Assembly: GCA_002407845.1 (NCBI GenBank)
Contig: DHPK01000010.1
Location: 47,343-111,342, forward strand
DNA length: 64,000 bases
Direction: 5' to 3'
From: Leptolinea sp. UBA5366
GTDB lineage: Bacteria > Chloroflexota > Anaerolineae > Anaerolineales > Anaerolineaceae
The notes beneath the pieces were generated by a model. That model had not been told where the DNA came from. It searched no databases and worked only from the letters and a program-made list of their open reading frames with translations. Position numbers and translations under genes: made by a program. Positions 52,089 to 61,027 of this stretch are shown here, in pieces; the stretch's first letter is position 1, and every line of letters starts with the position of its first letter.

Positions 52089-52978
52089 TTCTGGTCACCG
52101 GGGGAACCGGTTTTATCGGTCAGGTACTGGTCCGGAATTTGGTCTCTTTGGGATATCCGGTTCGATTATTGATCAACCCTTCTAACAAAACCCCGCGTAT
52201 CCCGCGGGGAATTTCTGTTGATGCCGCAATATCAAGCATTTACGACGAGCGGAATTTACGTGCAGCAATGAAAGACGTTCGGACAGTCTTTCACCTGATC
52301 GGAACGGAATGGCGCGGGATTAATGCCGAATACTTCGACGTTGATATCGAAGCTGGCAAAAACACTGCGGCGGTCGCTGCGCAGATGGGCGTAGAACGGT
52401 TTTTTTACCTGAGCCACCTTGGAACGGATCGCTCCTCAGCATATGCGCTGCTGCAGGCGAAGGCGAAGACCGAAGCAGCAATTATCGAAAGCGGCGTACC
52501 TTATACAATCCTGCGGACTGCTCCGATTTACGGTAAGGGAGACCATTTCACAGAAGCTTTCGCGGCGATGATTCGAAAAATTCCTTTTGCAGTTCCTCTG
52601 CCGGGGGATGGTGAAACCCGAATTCAGCCGCTTTGGATTGACGACCTGATAACCTGTCTGCTGCTGTGCATGGATGATGAACGGACGGTTGCTGAAACGA
52701 TTGAAATTGGCGGCATTGAAACGCTGACCATCCGCGAATGTCTCGAACTGATTATGGATGTGATCGGTGTCCGCAAACATTTTTACAATATTTCGCCGGT
52801 CTGGCTTCGCAGCCTGATGATTGCCATGGAGCAGTGGTTCGAACGCTGGCCGCAATTGTATTTTTGGGCGGATTATCTGGCAGAAGATCGTATCACTTCG
52901 TTGGATGTGCTGCCGCGGCGTTTTTCTCTCTTCCCGACCCGCATGAGCCGAAACCTTGATTATCTTCGAGAATCCTGA
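52085..52978 (+). CDS. NAD(P)-dependent epimerase/NmrA-like (atypical SDR) protein
   Basis: 297 residues. ILVTGGTGFIGQVLVRNLVSLGYPVRLLI is the dinucleotide loop. VFHLIGTEWRG and FFYLSHLGTDRSSAYALLQAKAKTEAAI resemble the complex-I-subunit-like (NDUFA9/YbjT) atypical SDR group, which lacks the classical Tyr-x3-Lys. LRTAPIYGKGDHF and IQPLWIDDLITCLL follow. These proteins bind NADPH and often have structural or sensing roles. The ATG overlaps the GH13 stop. Confidence 0.82.
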   Translation: MILVTGGTGFIGQVLVRNLVSLGYPVRLLINPSNKTPRIPRGISVDAAISSIYDERNLRAAMKDVRTVFHLIGTEWRGINAEYFDVDIEAGKNTAAVAAQMGVERFFYLSHLGTDRSSAYALLQAKAKTEAAIIESGVPYTILRTAPIYGKGDHFTEAFAAMIRKIPFAVPLPGDGETRIQPLWIDDLITCLLLCMDDERTVAETIEIGGIETLTIRECLELIMDVIGVRKHFYNISPVWLRSLMIAMEQWFERWPQLYFWADYLAEDRITSLDVLPRRFSLFPTRMSRNLDYLRES

Positions 52979-53050
52979 TTGACAAATAATCTAAAATGTC
53001 AAGACCTAATCTGGTAAATAGACGAATTAAAGCTAATTTCGCAATAAACC

Positions 53051-53078
53051 TTGCTTTTTAGGCAATTAGCGGTAAAAT
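53051..53078 (+). promoter_or_regulatory. Candidate promoter of the GH57 gene
   Basis: TTGCTT (53051-53056), a 16-nt spacer and TAAAAT (53073-53078) stand 32 nt before the ATG. A TTGACA at 52979-52984 has no matching -10 at the right distance. Confidence 0.4.
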
Positions 53079-53109
53079 AATAAAAAATTTTACTTCAGAA
53101 AGGCTGCCC

Positions 53110-54513
53110 ATGCGAAAACAGGCTTTTTGCGTACATGGTCATTTTTACCAGCCCCCTCGAGAGAACCCATTCACCGGAAAAATTCCGGTCGAACCTGGCG
53201 CAACTCCCTTTAACAACTGGAACGAGAAAATTTTAGCACAATGTTACCGTCCAAATGCAGAAGATGGCAATTTTGCTCGTATCAGTTTTGATATCGGTCC
53301 GACATTGGCAACCTGGATGGATGAGAGCGCGCCGGATGTGATGGCTGCAATTGTCAGTCAGGAACGGGAATTTTATGCTGCCAACGGCGTTGGCAACGGG
53401 ATGGCGCAATCTTACAACCACACCATCCTGCCGCTGGCAACCCGTGAAGACAAGCTGACTCAGATACTCTGGGGCATCGCCGATTTTGAATGGCGTTTTG
53501 GGCATAAGCCAACCGGTCTTTGGGCACCTGAAACCGCTATTGATCTTGAAACGCTGGCTGTCATGCAGGAGTGCGGCATTGAATACACAATTCTAGCTCC
53601 CTGGCAGGCGAATACCCGGTCCGGTCTGGATGTCTCCAAGCCTTATTGGGTCGAACTGCCTGGTGAAAAACGCATTGCGGTCTTCTTTTACGAAGACCAT
53701 CTCAGCATGCGCGTCAGTTTTGATCCGGAGAGCACACAGAACGCGGATCGTTTTGTCCATTCAGAGCTGATGCAATTATTCCCGGATAATTCCCGCCGGG
53801 AACGCCTGATCATCTTGGCATCGGATGGTGAATTGTACGGGCACCATCAGCCCTTGCGCAACAAGTTTTTGCGCTGGCTGACGACAGGCGCTTTGAAATA
53901 CACTGACCTTGAAAACATGATCCCGTCTGTCTGGCTCAGACAGTTCCCGCCGGAAAAATCGATCCGCATCACGAACAACACCTCTTGGAGTTGCCATCAC
54001 GGCATCAAGCGCTGGAACAGCGTTTGCCCCTGTGCGGAACATGGGGAATGGAAGGCTCCCCTGCGGCGCGCGTTCAACCGGATTGCCGCAATTGTGGATG
54101 AAGAAATGCAAAAGGCGCTGACGCCCTATCAGCTGGATTTGCTTGAATTTCGCAACGAATATGGGAAAGTGCTGACCCACCAAGAAACTGCGGAAGAACA
54201 GCTGATCCGTCTGACAGGAAAAAAGGAATGGGCGGAGGTTGAGAAAAAACGCATGCTTTCCTTCATGCAGGCTCAGTATGAACGGCAGCGCATGTTCACC
54301 TCCTGCGGCTGGTTCTTTGGCGATTTCAATCGGCTTGAAGCTCAAAATAATCTGTTATATGCGGCGCGAGCGGTCGATCTGACGGAACGGGCTGCCGGGA
54401 TTGAATTCCGTAAAGCGATCAGCCGATATTTATCCCGAGTTGAGAGCCGTGAAAGCGGTCTGAAAGCCAGTACCGTTTTTAACAACGCATTAAAAAACCG
54501 ATCAACAGCGTAA
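53110..54513 (+). CDS. GH57 family glycoside hydrolase with DUF3536-type C-terminus
   Basis: 467 residues. VHGHFYQPPRENPF is GH57 region 1. PTGLWAPETAIDLETL contains the likely nucleophile Glu141, and ILASDGELYGHHQP holds the acid Asp239. The C-terminal half (WSCHHGIKRWNSVCPCAEHGEWK and SCGWFFGDFNRLEAQNNL) matches the DUF3536 region found with GH57 in many bacteria. Family members act on alpha-glucans as amylases, 4-alpha-glucanotransferases or branching enzymes; which activity cannot be read. Its position beside a GH13 protein suggests shared storage-glucan metabolism. AAAGG precedes the ATG. Confidence 0.88.
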   Translation: MRKQAFCVHGHFYQPPRENPFTGKIPVEPGATPFNNWNEKILAQCYRPNAEDGNFARISFDIGPTLATWMDESAPDVMAAIVSQEREFYAANGVGNGMAQSYNHTILPLATREDKLTQILWGIADFEWRFGHKPTGLWAPETAIDLETLAVMQECGIEYTILAPWQANTRSGLDVSKPYWVELPGEKRIAVFFYEDHLSMRVSFDPESTQNADRFVHSELMQLFPDNSRRERLIILASDGELYGHHQPLRNKFLRWLTTGALKYTDLENMIPSVWLRQFPPEKSIRITNNTSWSCHHGIKRWNSVCPCAEHGEWKAPLRRAFNRIAAIVDEEMQKALTPYQLDLLEFRNEYGKVLTHQETAEEQLIRLTGKKEWAEVEKKRMLSFMQAQYERQRMFTSCGWFFGDFNRLEAQNNLLYAARAVDLTERAAGIEFRKAISRYLSRVESRESGLKASTVFNNALKNRSTA

Positions 54514-54535
54514 CGTTTTTAACAGAGTAATTTGT

Positions 54536-54572
54536 AAAAAAGGGACTGCTTAAAATTTGGCAGTCCCTTTTT
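54536..54572 (+). terminator. Intrinsic terminator after the GH57 gene
   Basis: A 13- to 14-bp stem (AAAAAGGGACTGC at 54536-54549 pairing with GCAGTCCCTTTTT at 54560-54572) ends in TTTTT. It lies 23 nt past the stop. Confidence 0.85.
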
Positions 54573-54657
54573 GATCATTTGAATTAGGATTTGTAAGATA
54601 ATGCTGCGCTTTGCTTACCCTTGCCTGCAAGAGGTAAAACCGTCCCGGCAGGCGGAT

Positions 54658-54663
54658 TATAAT
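54658..54663 (+). promoter_or_regulatory. Candidate -10 box of a leaderless CapA-like transcript
   Basis: TATAAT is 8 nt before the ATG at 54672, leaving no space for a Shine-Dalgarno. No -35 is obvious. Confidence 0.45.
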
Positions 54664-54671
54664 TCGAGCAT

Positions 54672-56240
54672 ATGATGAAAAAGTGGATCGTCTCGATACT
54701 TTGCTTGCTTCTGATCAGCGGGTCAGGCTATTTTAGCGTCAACGCATCAGAGCTGTCTTTATGGATTGATCCCGTGATTCCGAAAAGCCTTCAGGCGCGC
54801 ATTGCTTGGGAGGGGACGCAGGCATCTGCGCAGTCAGAATCAGACTGCGCACTGGCACGTATCCCGGCAGCCTCAACGGAAAAGCCTCAACATCTCAGCA
54901 TGGTCTATGTACTGGCTGCTCCCTATCCAACCACACGCGATACGGTGGCGCTCCGGACGCTTAAGGCTGTCTGGGAAGGGAAGGAAGTTCCGCTGATTCG
55001 GCAGATCCTGCTGGACGCAGAAACGGCGCGGGTTTTCACTGAAATTTGGGGGAGTCCGGCTGTGAACAACGTGCAGGTGCTGGCAGCTGACGCGCTGCTG
55101 GAAATCGCTTGGGAGGAAGAACGAAGCTGGGCGCTGATTCCTTTCGACCAGCTGGATCCGCGCTGGAAAGTGATCCGGGTGGATGGTGTCAGCCCATTTG
55201 ATGGGGACTTCGATCCGTCGAATTACGTTTTGAGCGCTTTCTGGGAGCTGACTGGCGAACGAGGAAAGGATTGCGAGCTTGCGCTGCCTGCGTTGCCGCT
55301 AAGTAATTTCGAACCGGATAAACTGACCAGCGTTGCGCTGACCGGAACGACTGCGATGGTGCGCCGGCTGGCATACGCAATTGAAGAACAGGGTGCAGAA
55401 TTTATTACTGAGCAAATCGCGCCTGTGCTGCGCGCGGCGGATGTCACGCATATCAGCAACGAAGTCTCATTCTGGGAGGATTGCGCTCCCGGCATCCCGC
55501 TGCGGCTTGAAGCCAGGTTTTGCTCGCTGCCCGGCTATCTGGACGTTTTGAAAGATCTTGGAACGGATGTGATTGAACTAACCGGAAATCATCTTTTTGA
55601 TTGGGGGATTGATCCTTTTCTATACTCACTGGAAAAATATCAGCATGAAGGCTTTCACACTTATGGCGGCGGCAGCAATGCGGAAGATGCAAGCGCGCCG
55701 CTGCTGCTGGAACATCATGGTAACCGGCTTGCCTTCATCGGCTGCAATGCGATCGGTCCGGAAAGCGTCCTGGCAGCAGATTCCGCTCCGGGCGCAGCGC
55801 GCTGCGATTTGAATCAGCTGATCGAGACGATAACTGAACTGACAAAAACCGGCTGGCAGGTAATCGTGACGTTTCAGCATTTTGAATATCCGGATTACAG
55901 CGTTCCAGCAGTTGAGAGCCATGATTTCTATGCCGCAGCAGAAGCCGGGGCGGTGATCATCAGCGGCAGTCAGGCTCACGTCCCTCAAGGGTTCAGCTTT
56001 GTCGGAAAATCCTTCATCCATTTTGGATTGGGGAATCTGCTGTTTGATCAGCTGTCCGACCTTGAGCGTGATTCATTTTTTGATCTGCACTATTTTTATG
56101 ACAACCGCTATCTTGGCAATACGCTGGAAACCATCCGGCAGCAAGAAACCATGCAGCCGCGGTTTTTGCGTTCTTTTGAACGACAGCAATTTTTAGGAAA
56201 TATTTTTAGTTTTTCAGATTGGACGAGAGCCTTTAAATGA
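54672..56240 (+). CDS. CapA family (PGA_cap metallophosphatase-like) exported protein
   Basis: 522 residues. A signal peptide covers about residues 1-25 (SILCLLLISGSGYFSVNAS). After a 200-residue N-terminal part lies the CapA domain: ALTGTTAMVR, DVTHISNEVSF, DVIELTGNHLFDWG, FHTYGGGSNAEDA, FIGCNAIGPES, VIVTFQHFEY, AAEAGAVIISGSQAHVPQGFSFVGKSFIHFGLGNLLFDQ (read in parts). Canonical CapA starts with a GD metal motif; here that position reads GT, so catalysis may be altered. CapA proteins help build poly-gamma-glutamate capsules, but many act elsewhere in the envelope. It is coupled to the next lipoprotein gene by an ATGA overlap. Confidence 0.82.
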   Translation: MMKKWIVSILCLLLISGSGYFSVNASELSLWIDPVIPKSLQARIAWEGTQASAQSESDCALARIPAASTEKPQHLSMVYVLAAPYPTTRDTVALRTLKAVWEGKEVPLIRQILLDAETARVFTEIWGSPAVNNVQVLAADALLEIAWEEERSWALIPFDQLDPRWKVIRVDGVSPFDGDFDPSNYVLSAFWELTGERGKDCELALPALPLSNFEPDKLTSVALTGTTAMVRRLAYAIEEQGAEFITEQIAPVLRAADVTHISNEVSFWEDCAPGIPLRLEARFCSLPGYLDVLKDLGTDVIELTGNHLFDWGIDPFLYSLEKYQHEGFHTYGGGSNAEDASAPLLLEHHGNRLAFIGCNAIGPESVLAADSAPGAARCDLNQLIETITELTKTGWQVIVTFQHFEYPDYSVPAVESHDFYAAAEAGAVIISGSQAHVPQGFSFVGKSFIHFGLGNLLFDQLSDLERDSFFDLHYFYDNRYLGNTLETIRQQETMQPRFLRSFERQQFLGNIFSFSDWTRAFK

Positions 56241-56833
56241 AAAAAATGATCCAGATTTTCACCGGATTGATTCTGCTGGCAGTCTTCTTCACAGGTTGTG
56301 CGAAAAAACCGGAATTATCAGCTGAAGACACTGTGCGCGTATTTGTCCAGGCCTTTTCAGCGGGCGACTTGGAAGAAGCTCGCACTTATTTATCAGACAA
56401 AAATTATCCACTGACTCAGCCGCAAAACAGGCTGGGCGAGGTGATCCGCACAAGTCTGAGAGTTGTATCTGTCAGCGGGGACCTTTCCGCAGACGGAGTC
56501 AATCCCATGGATGTCACGCTGGAGATGGCTGACAGCCTGCAGATTATGAGCCGGGCGCTGATGCTTTACTGGTTTGAAGAACAAAAGGCGGCTGGACAGG
56601 ATCTTGAGATTCCGCTGCAGGATTCTTCAAAGATGACTGAGATCTATCAGCAGATTCTGCCTGAGTCGGAATCGGATCAATTGCCGAAAGTGACCGCATT
56701 ATACATATTTCCGTTGATAATAAGCGGCGGACAATACAAAATTGTCATGGATCCGCATCTGGAAGACCAATTAAACGGAAATCTAACAAATAATTTAGAG
56801 AACATCTATAAAATAATAGAAGCAGTGCCGTAA
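56237..56833 (+). CDS. Small lipoprotein, function unknown
   Basis: 198 residues. A lipoprotein signal ends FFTGC (Cys21). The following region, AEDTVRVFVQAFSAGDLEEARTYLSDKN, has the look of an NTF2/DUF4878-type fold used by envelope lipoproteins, but the match is only stylistic. No catalytic motif is apparent. It is translated right after the CapA-like protein and may function with it at the outer membrane face. Confidence 0.75.
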   Translation: MKKMIQIFTGLILLAVFFTGCAKKPELSAEDTVRVFVQAFSAGDLEEARTYLSDKNYPLTQPQNRLGEVIRTSLRVVSVSGDLSADGVNPMDVTLEMADSLQIMSRALMLYWFEEQKAAGQDLEIPLQDSSKMTEIYQQILPESESDQLPKVTALYIFPLIISGGQYKIVMDPHLEDQLNGNLTNNLENIYKIIEAVP

Positions 56834-56907
56834 TATACGGATCATGACAATTTCTGGCAGTGAACGCTCTGATCGCTGGCAGCTAAAAAAGAATGCTGGA
56901 GGAAGCA

Positions 56908-57831
56908 ATGAAAGAGAAAGAGAAAGTTGACGTAAAAGTATTAATTATGGGGTCTGGTCCTGCTGGAGTCTCTGCGGCAATTTACACCGCGCGGGCACGG
57001 TTGGAAACAGTTGTGCTGACCGGTCCTTCGTTGGGCGGGCGGATTTCTCTTGCTTCCGCGATTGATAATTATCCCGGCGCACCTGAAAATCCGAGCGGGA
57101 ATGACCTGATGGGAAAATTCATCATGCAGGCTGAGCGCTTTGGTGCAACGCTTGATTACGATACAGCAATAAAAGTGAATCTGCAGCAGCGTCCGTTCAT
57201 AGTTGAAACAGAAGGAAAAATTTATTCGGCTGAAAACCTGATCATCACCACTGGATCACGCTCCGTCCCGATGTCGGTGCCGGGCGAAAAAGAACTGGTC
57301 GGGTTTGGCGTTTCATATTGCGCGACCTGCGATGCCTTTTTCTATAAGGACATGCCGGTTGCCGTTATCGGCGGAAACAATGAAGCCGTTGATGAAGCGT
57401 TATTTTTAACAAAATTCGCATCCAAAGTGACCATTATTCACCGGGCTGACAAGCTCCGCGCTGACAAGATCAGACTTGAAAAAGCGGAAGCGAGCCCCAA
57501 AATCGAATACATGATGAACACCTCGGTGCTCGAAGTGCTTGGCAAGGACAAAGTGACGGGGCTGATAGTGAAAGACCTGCAGACCGAAGAAACGAAAGAA
57601 CTGCCATTTGACGCGGTGTTCGTATTCATCGGACAGAAGCCAGTTTCTGAACTTTATGAAGGTCAGCTTGAAATGGAAAAAGGGCTGATCAAAGTGGATG
57701 AACGCATGCATACGAACATCCCGGGAGTGTATGCTGCCGGGGAGAGCGTTGACGGGATTTACAAACAGGTGGCGGTTTCGGTCGGTTCAGGCGTGATGGC
57801 AGCCATGTCGCTGAGTAAGGATCTGGCTTGA
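56908..57831 (+). CDS. Thioredoxin reductase-like FAD oxidoreductase
   Basis: 307 residues from the ATG at 56908, which has GGAGG five nt upstream; ATG 56893 would lie over that site. FAD loop MGSGPAGVSAAIYTAR, redox pair CATC (Cys138/Cys141) in VSYCATCDAFF, second nucleotide loop IGGNNEAVDEA and the final GVYAAGES..GIYKQVAVSVGSG are those of low-molecular-weight TrxR. The NADPH-phosphate motif HRRxxxR appears as HRADKLR, lacking the second Arg, so the electron donor may be NADH, ferredoxin or another carrier. The stop overlaps the M20 peptidase start (TGATG). Confidence 0.9.
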   Translation: MKEKEKVDVKVLIMGSGPAGVSAAIYTARARLETVVLTGPSLGGRISLASAIDNYPGAPENPSGNDLMGKFIMQAERFGATLDYDTAIKVNLQQRPFIVETEGKIYSAENLIITTGSRSVPMSVPGEKELVGFGVSYCATCDAFFYKDMPVAVIGGNNEAVDEALFLTKFASKVTIIHRADKLRADKIRLEKAEASPKIEYMMNTSVLEVLGKDKVTGLIVKDLQTEETKELPFDAVFVFIGQKPVSELYEGQLEMEKGLIKVDERMHTNIPGVYAAGESVDGIYKQVAVSVGSGVMAAMSLSKDLA

Positions 57832-58934
57832 TGTCCGCCGCGGCTGCCGTCCAGAAAGAGCGCCTGATTGAGACTTTCATGTCGCTGGTGCGGGTTGACA
57901 GCCCCTCTGGTCAGGAAGCGGCTTTAAGCGATGCGCTGGCTGCCGAATTCAAAGAACTTGGCTGCAGTGTCTATCAGGACGATATTGGGAATTTGATCGC
58001 CACTTTTCCAGGCAGCCGACAGGGAGCTGAGACTGTCATGCTGTGCGCCCACATGGACACAGTTGGAACCGATGTCGATATTCAGCCCATCCGGCAGGCT
58101 GACCGCATTACCTCTGACGGGACGACAATCTTAGGCGCGGATGATAAATCCGGGATCGCGGTCATTCTTGAAATTATCAAAGTTTTTCGGGACAATCCTG
58201 AGATCGTTCACCCCACAATTGAAGCGGTCATCACTGTGCAGGAAGAAATTGGCGTAGTCGGGTCAACTCATCTGCAGAAGGATCGGCTGAAATCCTCATG
58301 GGGACTGGTGCTTGACGGCGGCGGTCCGATCGGTTCGATCACAGTTTCCGGACCGACTTCCCGAAAATACACTTTTACGGTACATGGTAAAGCAGCCCAT
58401 GCGGCGATTGCGCCTGAAGAGGGCGTTAATGCCATCCAGGCGGCAGCTGCGGGGATCGCTGCCTGCCCTTGCGGTAAAGTTGATCCGGAAGTGGTCAGCG
58501 GCATCGGCGTTATCCAGGGCGGCGTTGCGACTAACATCGTGCCGGATCTGGTCACGGTGCAGGCGATGATCCGCAGCCGGAACGATGAAAAGCTGGAAAG
58601 CTGGAGCCAAAAGATGGAAAAGGCTTTTCAGGATGGCTGTGATGCATTCGGCGCGCAGCTCACGATTGAAAAGCATGATTCTTACTTTGGCTATCTGCTG
58701 GATGAAAGTTCGCTGCCATGGCAGAAATCAAAAGCAGCGGCGCTGCAGTTGGGATTTCCATTCAGCACACACGACTCATTGGGCGGGACGGACTGCAATA
58801 ATTTCAACCGTGCCGGCATTCCTAGCTGCGCAGTCTCAACCGGTATGGCGAATGAACACATGAAAAATGAATATATCCTGATTCAGGACCTGGTCGACTC
58901 TGCGCGCTGGGTGATAACTGCGATCACTATTTGA
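57831..58934 (+). CDS. M20 family metallopeptidase (peptidase T-like)
   Basis: 367 residues. LCAHMDTVGTD supplies His and Asp ligands, TILGADDKSGIA the bridging Asp, VQEEIGVVGS the catalytic Glu pair, and NEHMKNE the last His. TFTVHGKAAHAAIAPEEGVNAI is the lid/dimerisation domain. Length and motifs fit the PepT-like/M20A aminopeptidase group, which cleaves small peptides in the cytoplasm. It is translationally coupled to the reductase gene. Confidence 0.9.
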   Translation: MSAAAAVQKERLIETFMSLVRVDSPSGQEAALSDALAAEFKELGCSVYQDDIGNLIATFPGSRQGAETVMLCAHMDTVGTDVDIQPIRQADRITSDGTTILGADDKSGIAVILEIIKVFRDNPEIVHPTIEAVITVQEEIGVVGSTHLQKDRLKSSWGLVLDGGGPIGSITVSGPTSRKYTFTVHGKAAHAAIAPEEGVNAIQAAAAGIAACPCGKVDPEVVSGIGVIQGGVATNIVPDLVTVQAMIRSRNDEKLESWSQKMEKAFQDGCDAFGAQLTIEKHDSYFGYLLDESSLPWQKSKAAALQLGFPFSTHDSLGGTDCNNFNRAGIPSCAVSTGMANEHMKNEYILIQDLVDSARWVITAITI

Positions 58935-58978
58935 AAAGATCTTAAAATCCTTTTGGATTTCAAAGCTGAATCGGTAAA

Positions 58979-59014
58979 AAAACAAGGCTGCCTTTTTTCG
59001 GGCAGCCTTGTTTT
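58979..59014. terminator. Bidirectional intrinsic terminator
   Basis: A perfect 14-bp stem (58979-58992 with 59001-59014) bounded by AAAA and TTTT lies between the converging M20 peptidase and ROK kinase genes. Confidence 0.88.
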
Positions 59015-59018
59015 GTCG

Positions 59019-60005
59019 TTAATTGAGCGTCAGCTTGCGGTGAACCATGTTCTCCGCCCACATTGAGGTGCCGATGACCCCGGCGTTGTTGCCGAGTTCC
59101 GCGGGGACGATCTGGATTTGTTCCATCGGGATCAAAAACACCCGATCCCGAATCGCGCGCCGCATCGGTGTGAAGAGCACTTCCCCTGCCTGAGCAATTC
59201 CCCCGCCAACCACAATCCGTTCGGGTTCAAGATGAACGATCGAATTGCTGATCGCCAGTCCCAGATAATAACCGGCTTTTTCGTAGATATCCTGCGCGGC
59301 AACATCGCCTTTCAGCGCGGCATTAAAGACCACTTCCGGTGTCATCTTGTTGAGATCAAAATCGACCAGCTCTCCCAAAATACTGGTTCCGCCATGTGCG
59401 ATGACTTTTAAGGCGGCGGATCGGATCGCCGGCCCGGAAGCATATTGCTCCAGACAGCCGCGGTTGCCGCAATTGCAGAGCGTGCCGCCCGGTTCAACTG
59501 TCATATGCCCGATTTCACCTGCCTGACCGGAATTCCCGAGCACAAGCTGATTGTTGATCACAACTCCGCCGCCGATGCCGGTGCCGATGGCGTACATCAC
59601 CATCGATTTGCAGCCGCGCCCAGCGCCGAATTTCAACTCGCCCCAAGTGATCGCGCGCACGTCGTTCAAAATGAAGGTCGGGATGCCGACGCGCTCGGTG
59701 ATAAATGGTCCAACCGGCACGTTAATCCAATGTCCGGGCAGATTGGTGATGAAAGTCGTGAATCCGCGCTCGACATCCATCATGCCGGGGATGCCGATGC
59801 CGATTCCTTCGATGTCCTCTTTTTTGAAAACTGATTTCGCAATCAGATCTTCAAACAGGTCAATCATCCGCAGCAGCACTTCTTCATGCCCTTCTCGCGC
59901 AAGGGTTGGAACAATTGTCAGGTCGGAAACTTCTCCTGTCTGCGAATTGACAATCGCAGCCCGAAGATTGGTTCCTCCCAGGTCACAGCCGATGTAATAG
60001 CCCAT
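59019..60005 (-). CDS. ROK family sugar kinase (glucokinase-like)
   Basis: 328 residues from the ATG at 60005, which has GGAGGGG upstream. YYIGCDLGGTNLRAAIV is the phosphate loop, GIGIPGMMD and GHWINVP the sugar side, IGTGIGGGVVINNQL the second phosphate loop. GEIGHMTVEPGG with CNCGNRGCLEQYAS is the ROK zinc-site signature. Most such proteins phosphorylate glucose or a hexosamine in the cytoplasm. No DNA-binding domain is present, so it is an enzyme, not a ROK repressor. Confidence 0.92.
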   Translation of the reverse strand: MGYYIGCDLGGTNLRAAIVNSQTGEVSDLTIVPTLAREGHEEVLLRMIDLFEDLIAKSVFKKEDIEGIGIGIPGMMDVERGFTTFITNLPGHWINVPVGPFITERVGIPTFILNDVRAITWGELKFGAGRGCKSMVMYAIGTGIGGGVVINNQLVLGNSGQAGEIGHMTVEPGGTLCNCGNRGCLEQYASGPAIRSAALKVIAHGGTSILGELVDFDLNKMTPEVVFNAALKGDVAAQDIYEKAGYYLGLAISNSIVHLEPERIVVGGGIAQAGEVLFTPMRRAIRDRVFLIPMEQIQIVPAELGNNAGVIGTSMWAENMVHRKLTLN

Positions 60006-60030
60006 TTTCCCCTCCGTCCTTGAACAGAGC

Positions 60031-61017
60031 TTAAAGTCCGCCGATCCGGACTTCATTTTCCGGAATGATTGTGTTTCTGACAGCGGTTGTCTGCAGCATT
60101 GCATTCTTACCGATGCTGCAATTTGATATTAGCACAAAAGGTCCGATACTGCTGCCGGTTTGAATCAGGGTTTTGCCTTCGATCCAGCAGTTTGGATAAA
60201 TTGTAACGTCGCGTTCAATCTGGACTTCGGGGCTGATGTAAGTCGTTTGGGGATCGATCATTGTGACGCCCCGGCTCATCCACTGCAGATTGATGCGCCG
60301 GCGGATAACTGCCTCGGCTTCTGAAAGATGAACGCGGGTATTGACGCCCAGCGCTTCTTCAATGTCGGTCAAGATGAGCGCTTGAACGCTGCGGTTTTCC
60401 TGATTGGCAATTTCAACCAGATCAGTCAGATAGTATTCGCCTTTCGGGGATAGCTTGATTTTCGGCAGCGACTCCCAAAGCCAGTCAGCGTCAAAGCAAT
60501 AAAGACCGACGTTGCACTCTTTGATCAGCAGCTGTTCTGCCGTCGCCTGTGCTTCTTCAACGATTGCGGCAACACTGCCGTCCGCGTTGCGAAGGATGCG
60601 CCCGAATCCATGCGAATCTTCCTGAATGGTCGTCAGCATGCTGAACGCGCTGGCGTTCTGTTGCTGCAGTTCGCAAATCCGGTGAATTGTATCTGCCCGC
60701 AGACATGGCATGTCCGAATATGCGACCAGAACCAAATTTCCTTTTCCCTGTGCCAGCGCCCGCGCGGCTTCGACTGCGTCAGCCGTTCCCAGCTGCTGCT
60801 GTTGAACGGCAGTCATGGCGCGTTCTGAGACCGCGTCGCGCACTTTGTCAGCGCCGTGCCCGACCACTACAATCGGTTTCTCATCGGTCACATCAGCCAC
60901 TGCGTCCAAAACATATTGGATCATGGCTTTTCCCGCGATGGGGTGCAGCACTTTCGGCAGCGCGGACTGCATACGCGTCCCTTGTCCGCCCGCCAGAATG
61001 ATTGGAAGGATTGTCAT
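60031..61017 (-). CDS. GlmU-like nucleotidyltransferase without the acetyltransferase domain
   Basis: 328 residues. IILAGGQGTRMQSALPKVLHPIAGKAMIQYVL is the GlmU nucleotidyl-transfer loop (with K after ALP), QQQLGTADAV, YSDMPCL, EECNVGLYCF-like KECNVGLYCF and GEYYLTDLVEIA continue the uridylyltransferase domain. After residue about 250 only a few left-handed beta-helix turns follow, and the acetyltransferase active site found in 450-residue GlmU is missing. It should make UDP-sugar (probably UDP-GlcNAc) from the sugar phosphate. GGAG precedes the ATG. Confidence 0.88.
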   Translation of the reverse strand: MTILPIILAGGQGTRMQSALPKVLHPIAGKAMIQYVLDAVADVTDEKPIVVVGHGADKVRDAVSERAMTAVQQQQLGTADAVEAARALAQGKGNLVLVAYSDMPCLRADTIHRICELQQQNASAFSMLTTIQEDSHGFGRILRNADGSVAAIVEEAQATAEQLLIKECNVGLYCFDADWLWESLPKIKLSPKGEYYLTDLVEIANQENRSVQALILTDIEEALGVNTRVHLSEAEAVIRRRINLQWMSRGVTMIDPQTTYISPEVQIERDVTIYPNCWIEGKTLIQTGSSIGPFVLISNCSIGKNAMLQTTAVRNTIIPENEVRIGGL

Positions 61018-61027
61018 ACCCTGCTCC

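Noticed and set aside
52979..52984. TTGACA before the GH57 gene as a -35 box
   Set aside because: No -10-like hexamer lies 16-18 nt downstream. The TTGCTT/TAAAAT pair nearer the gene is better spaced.
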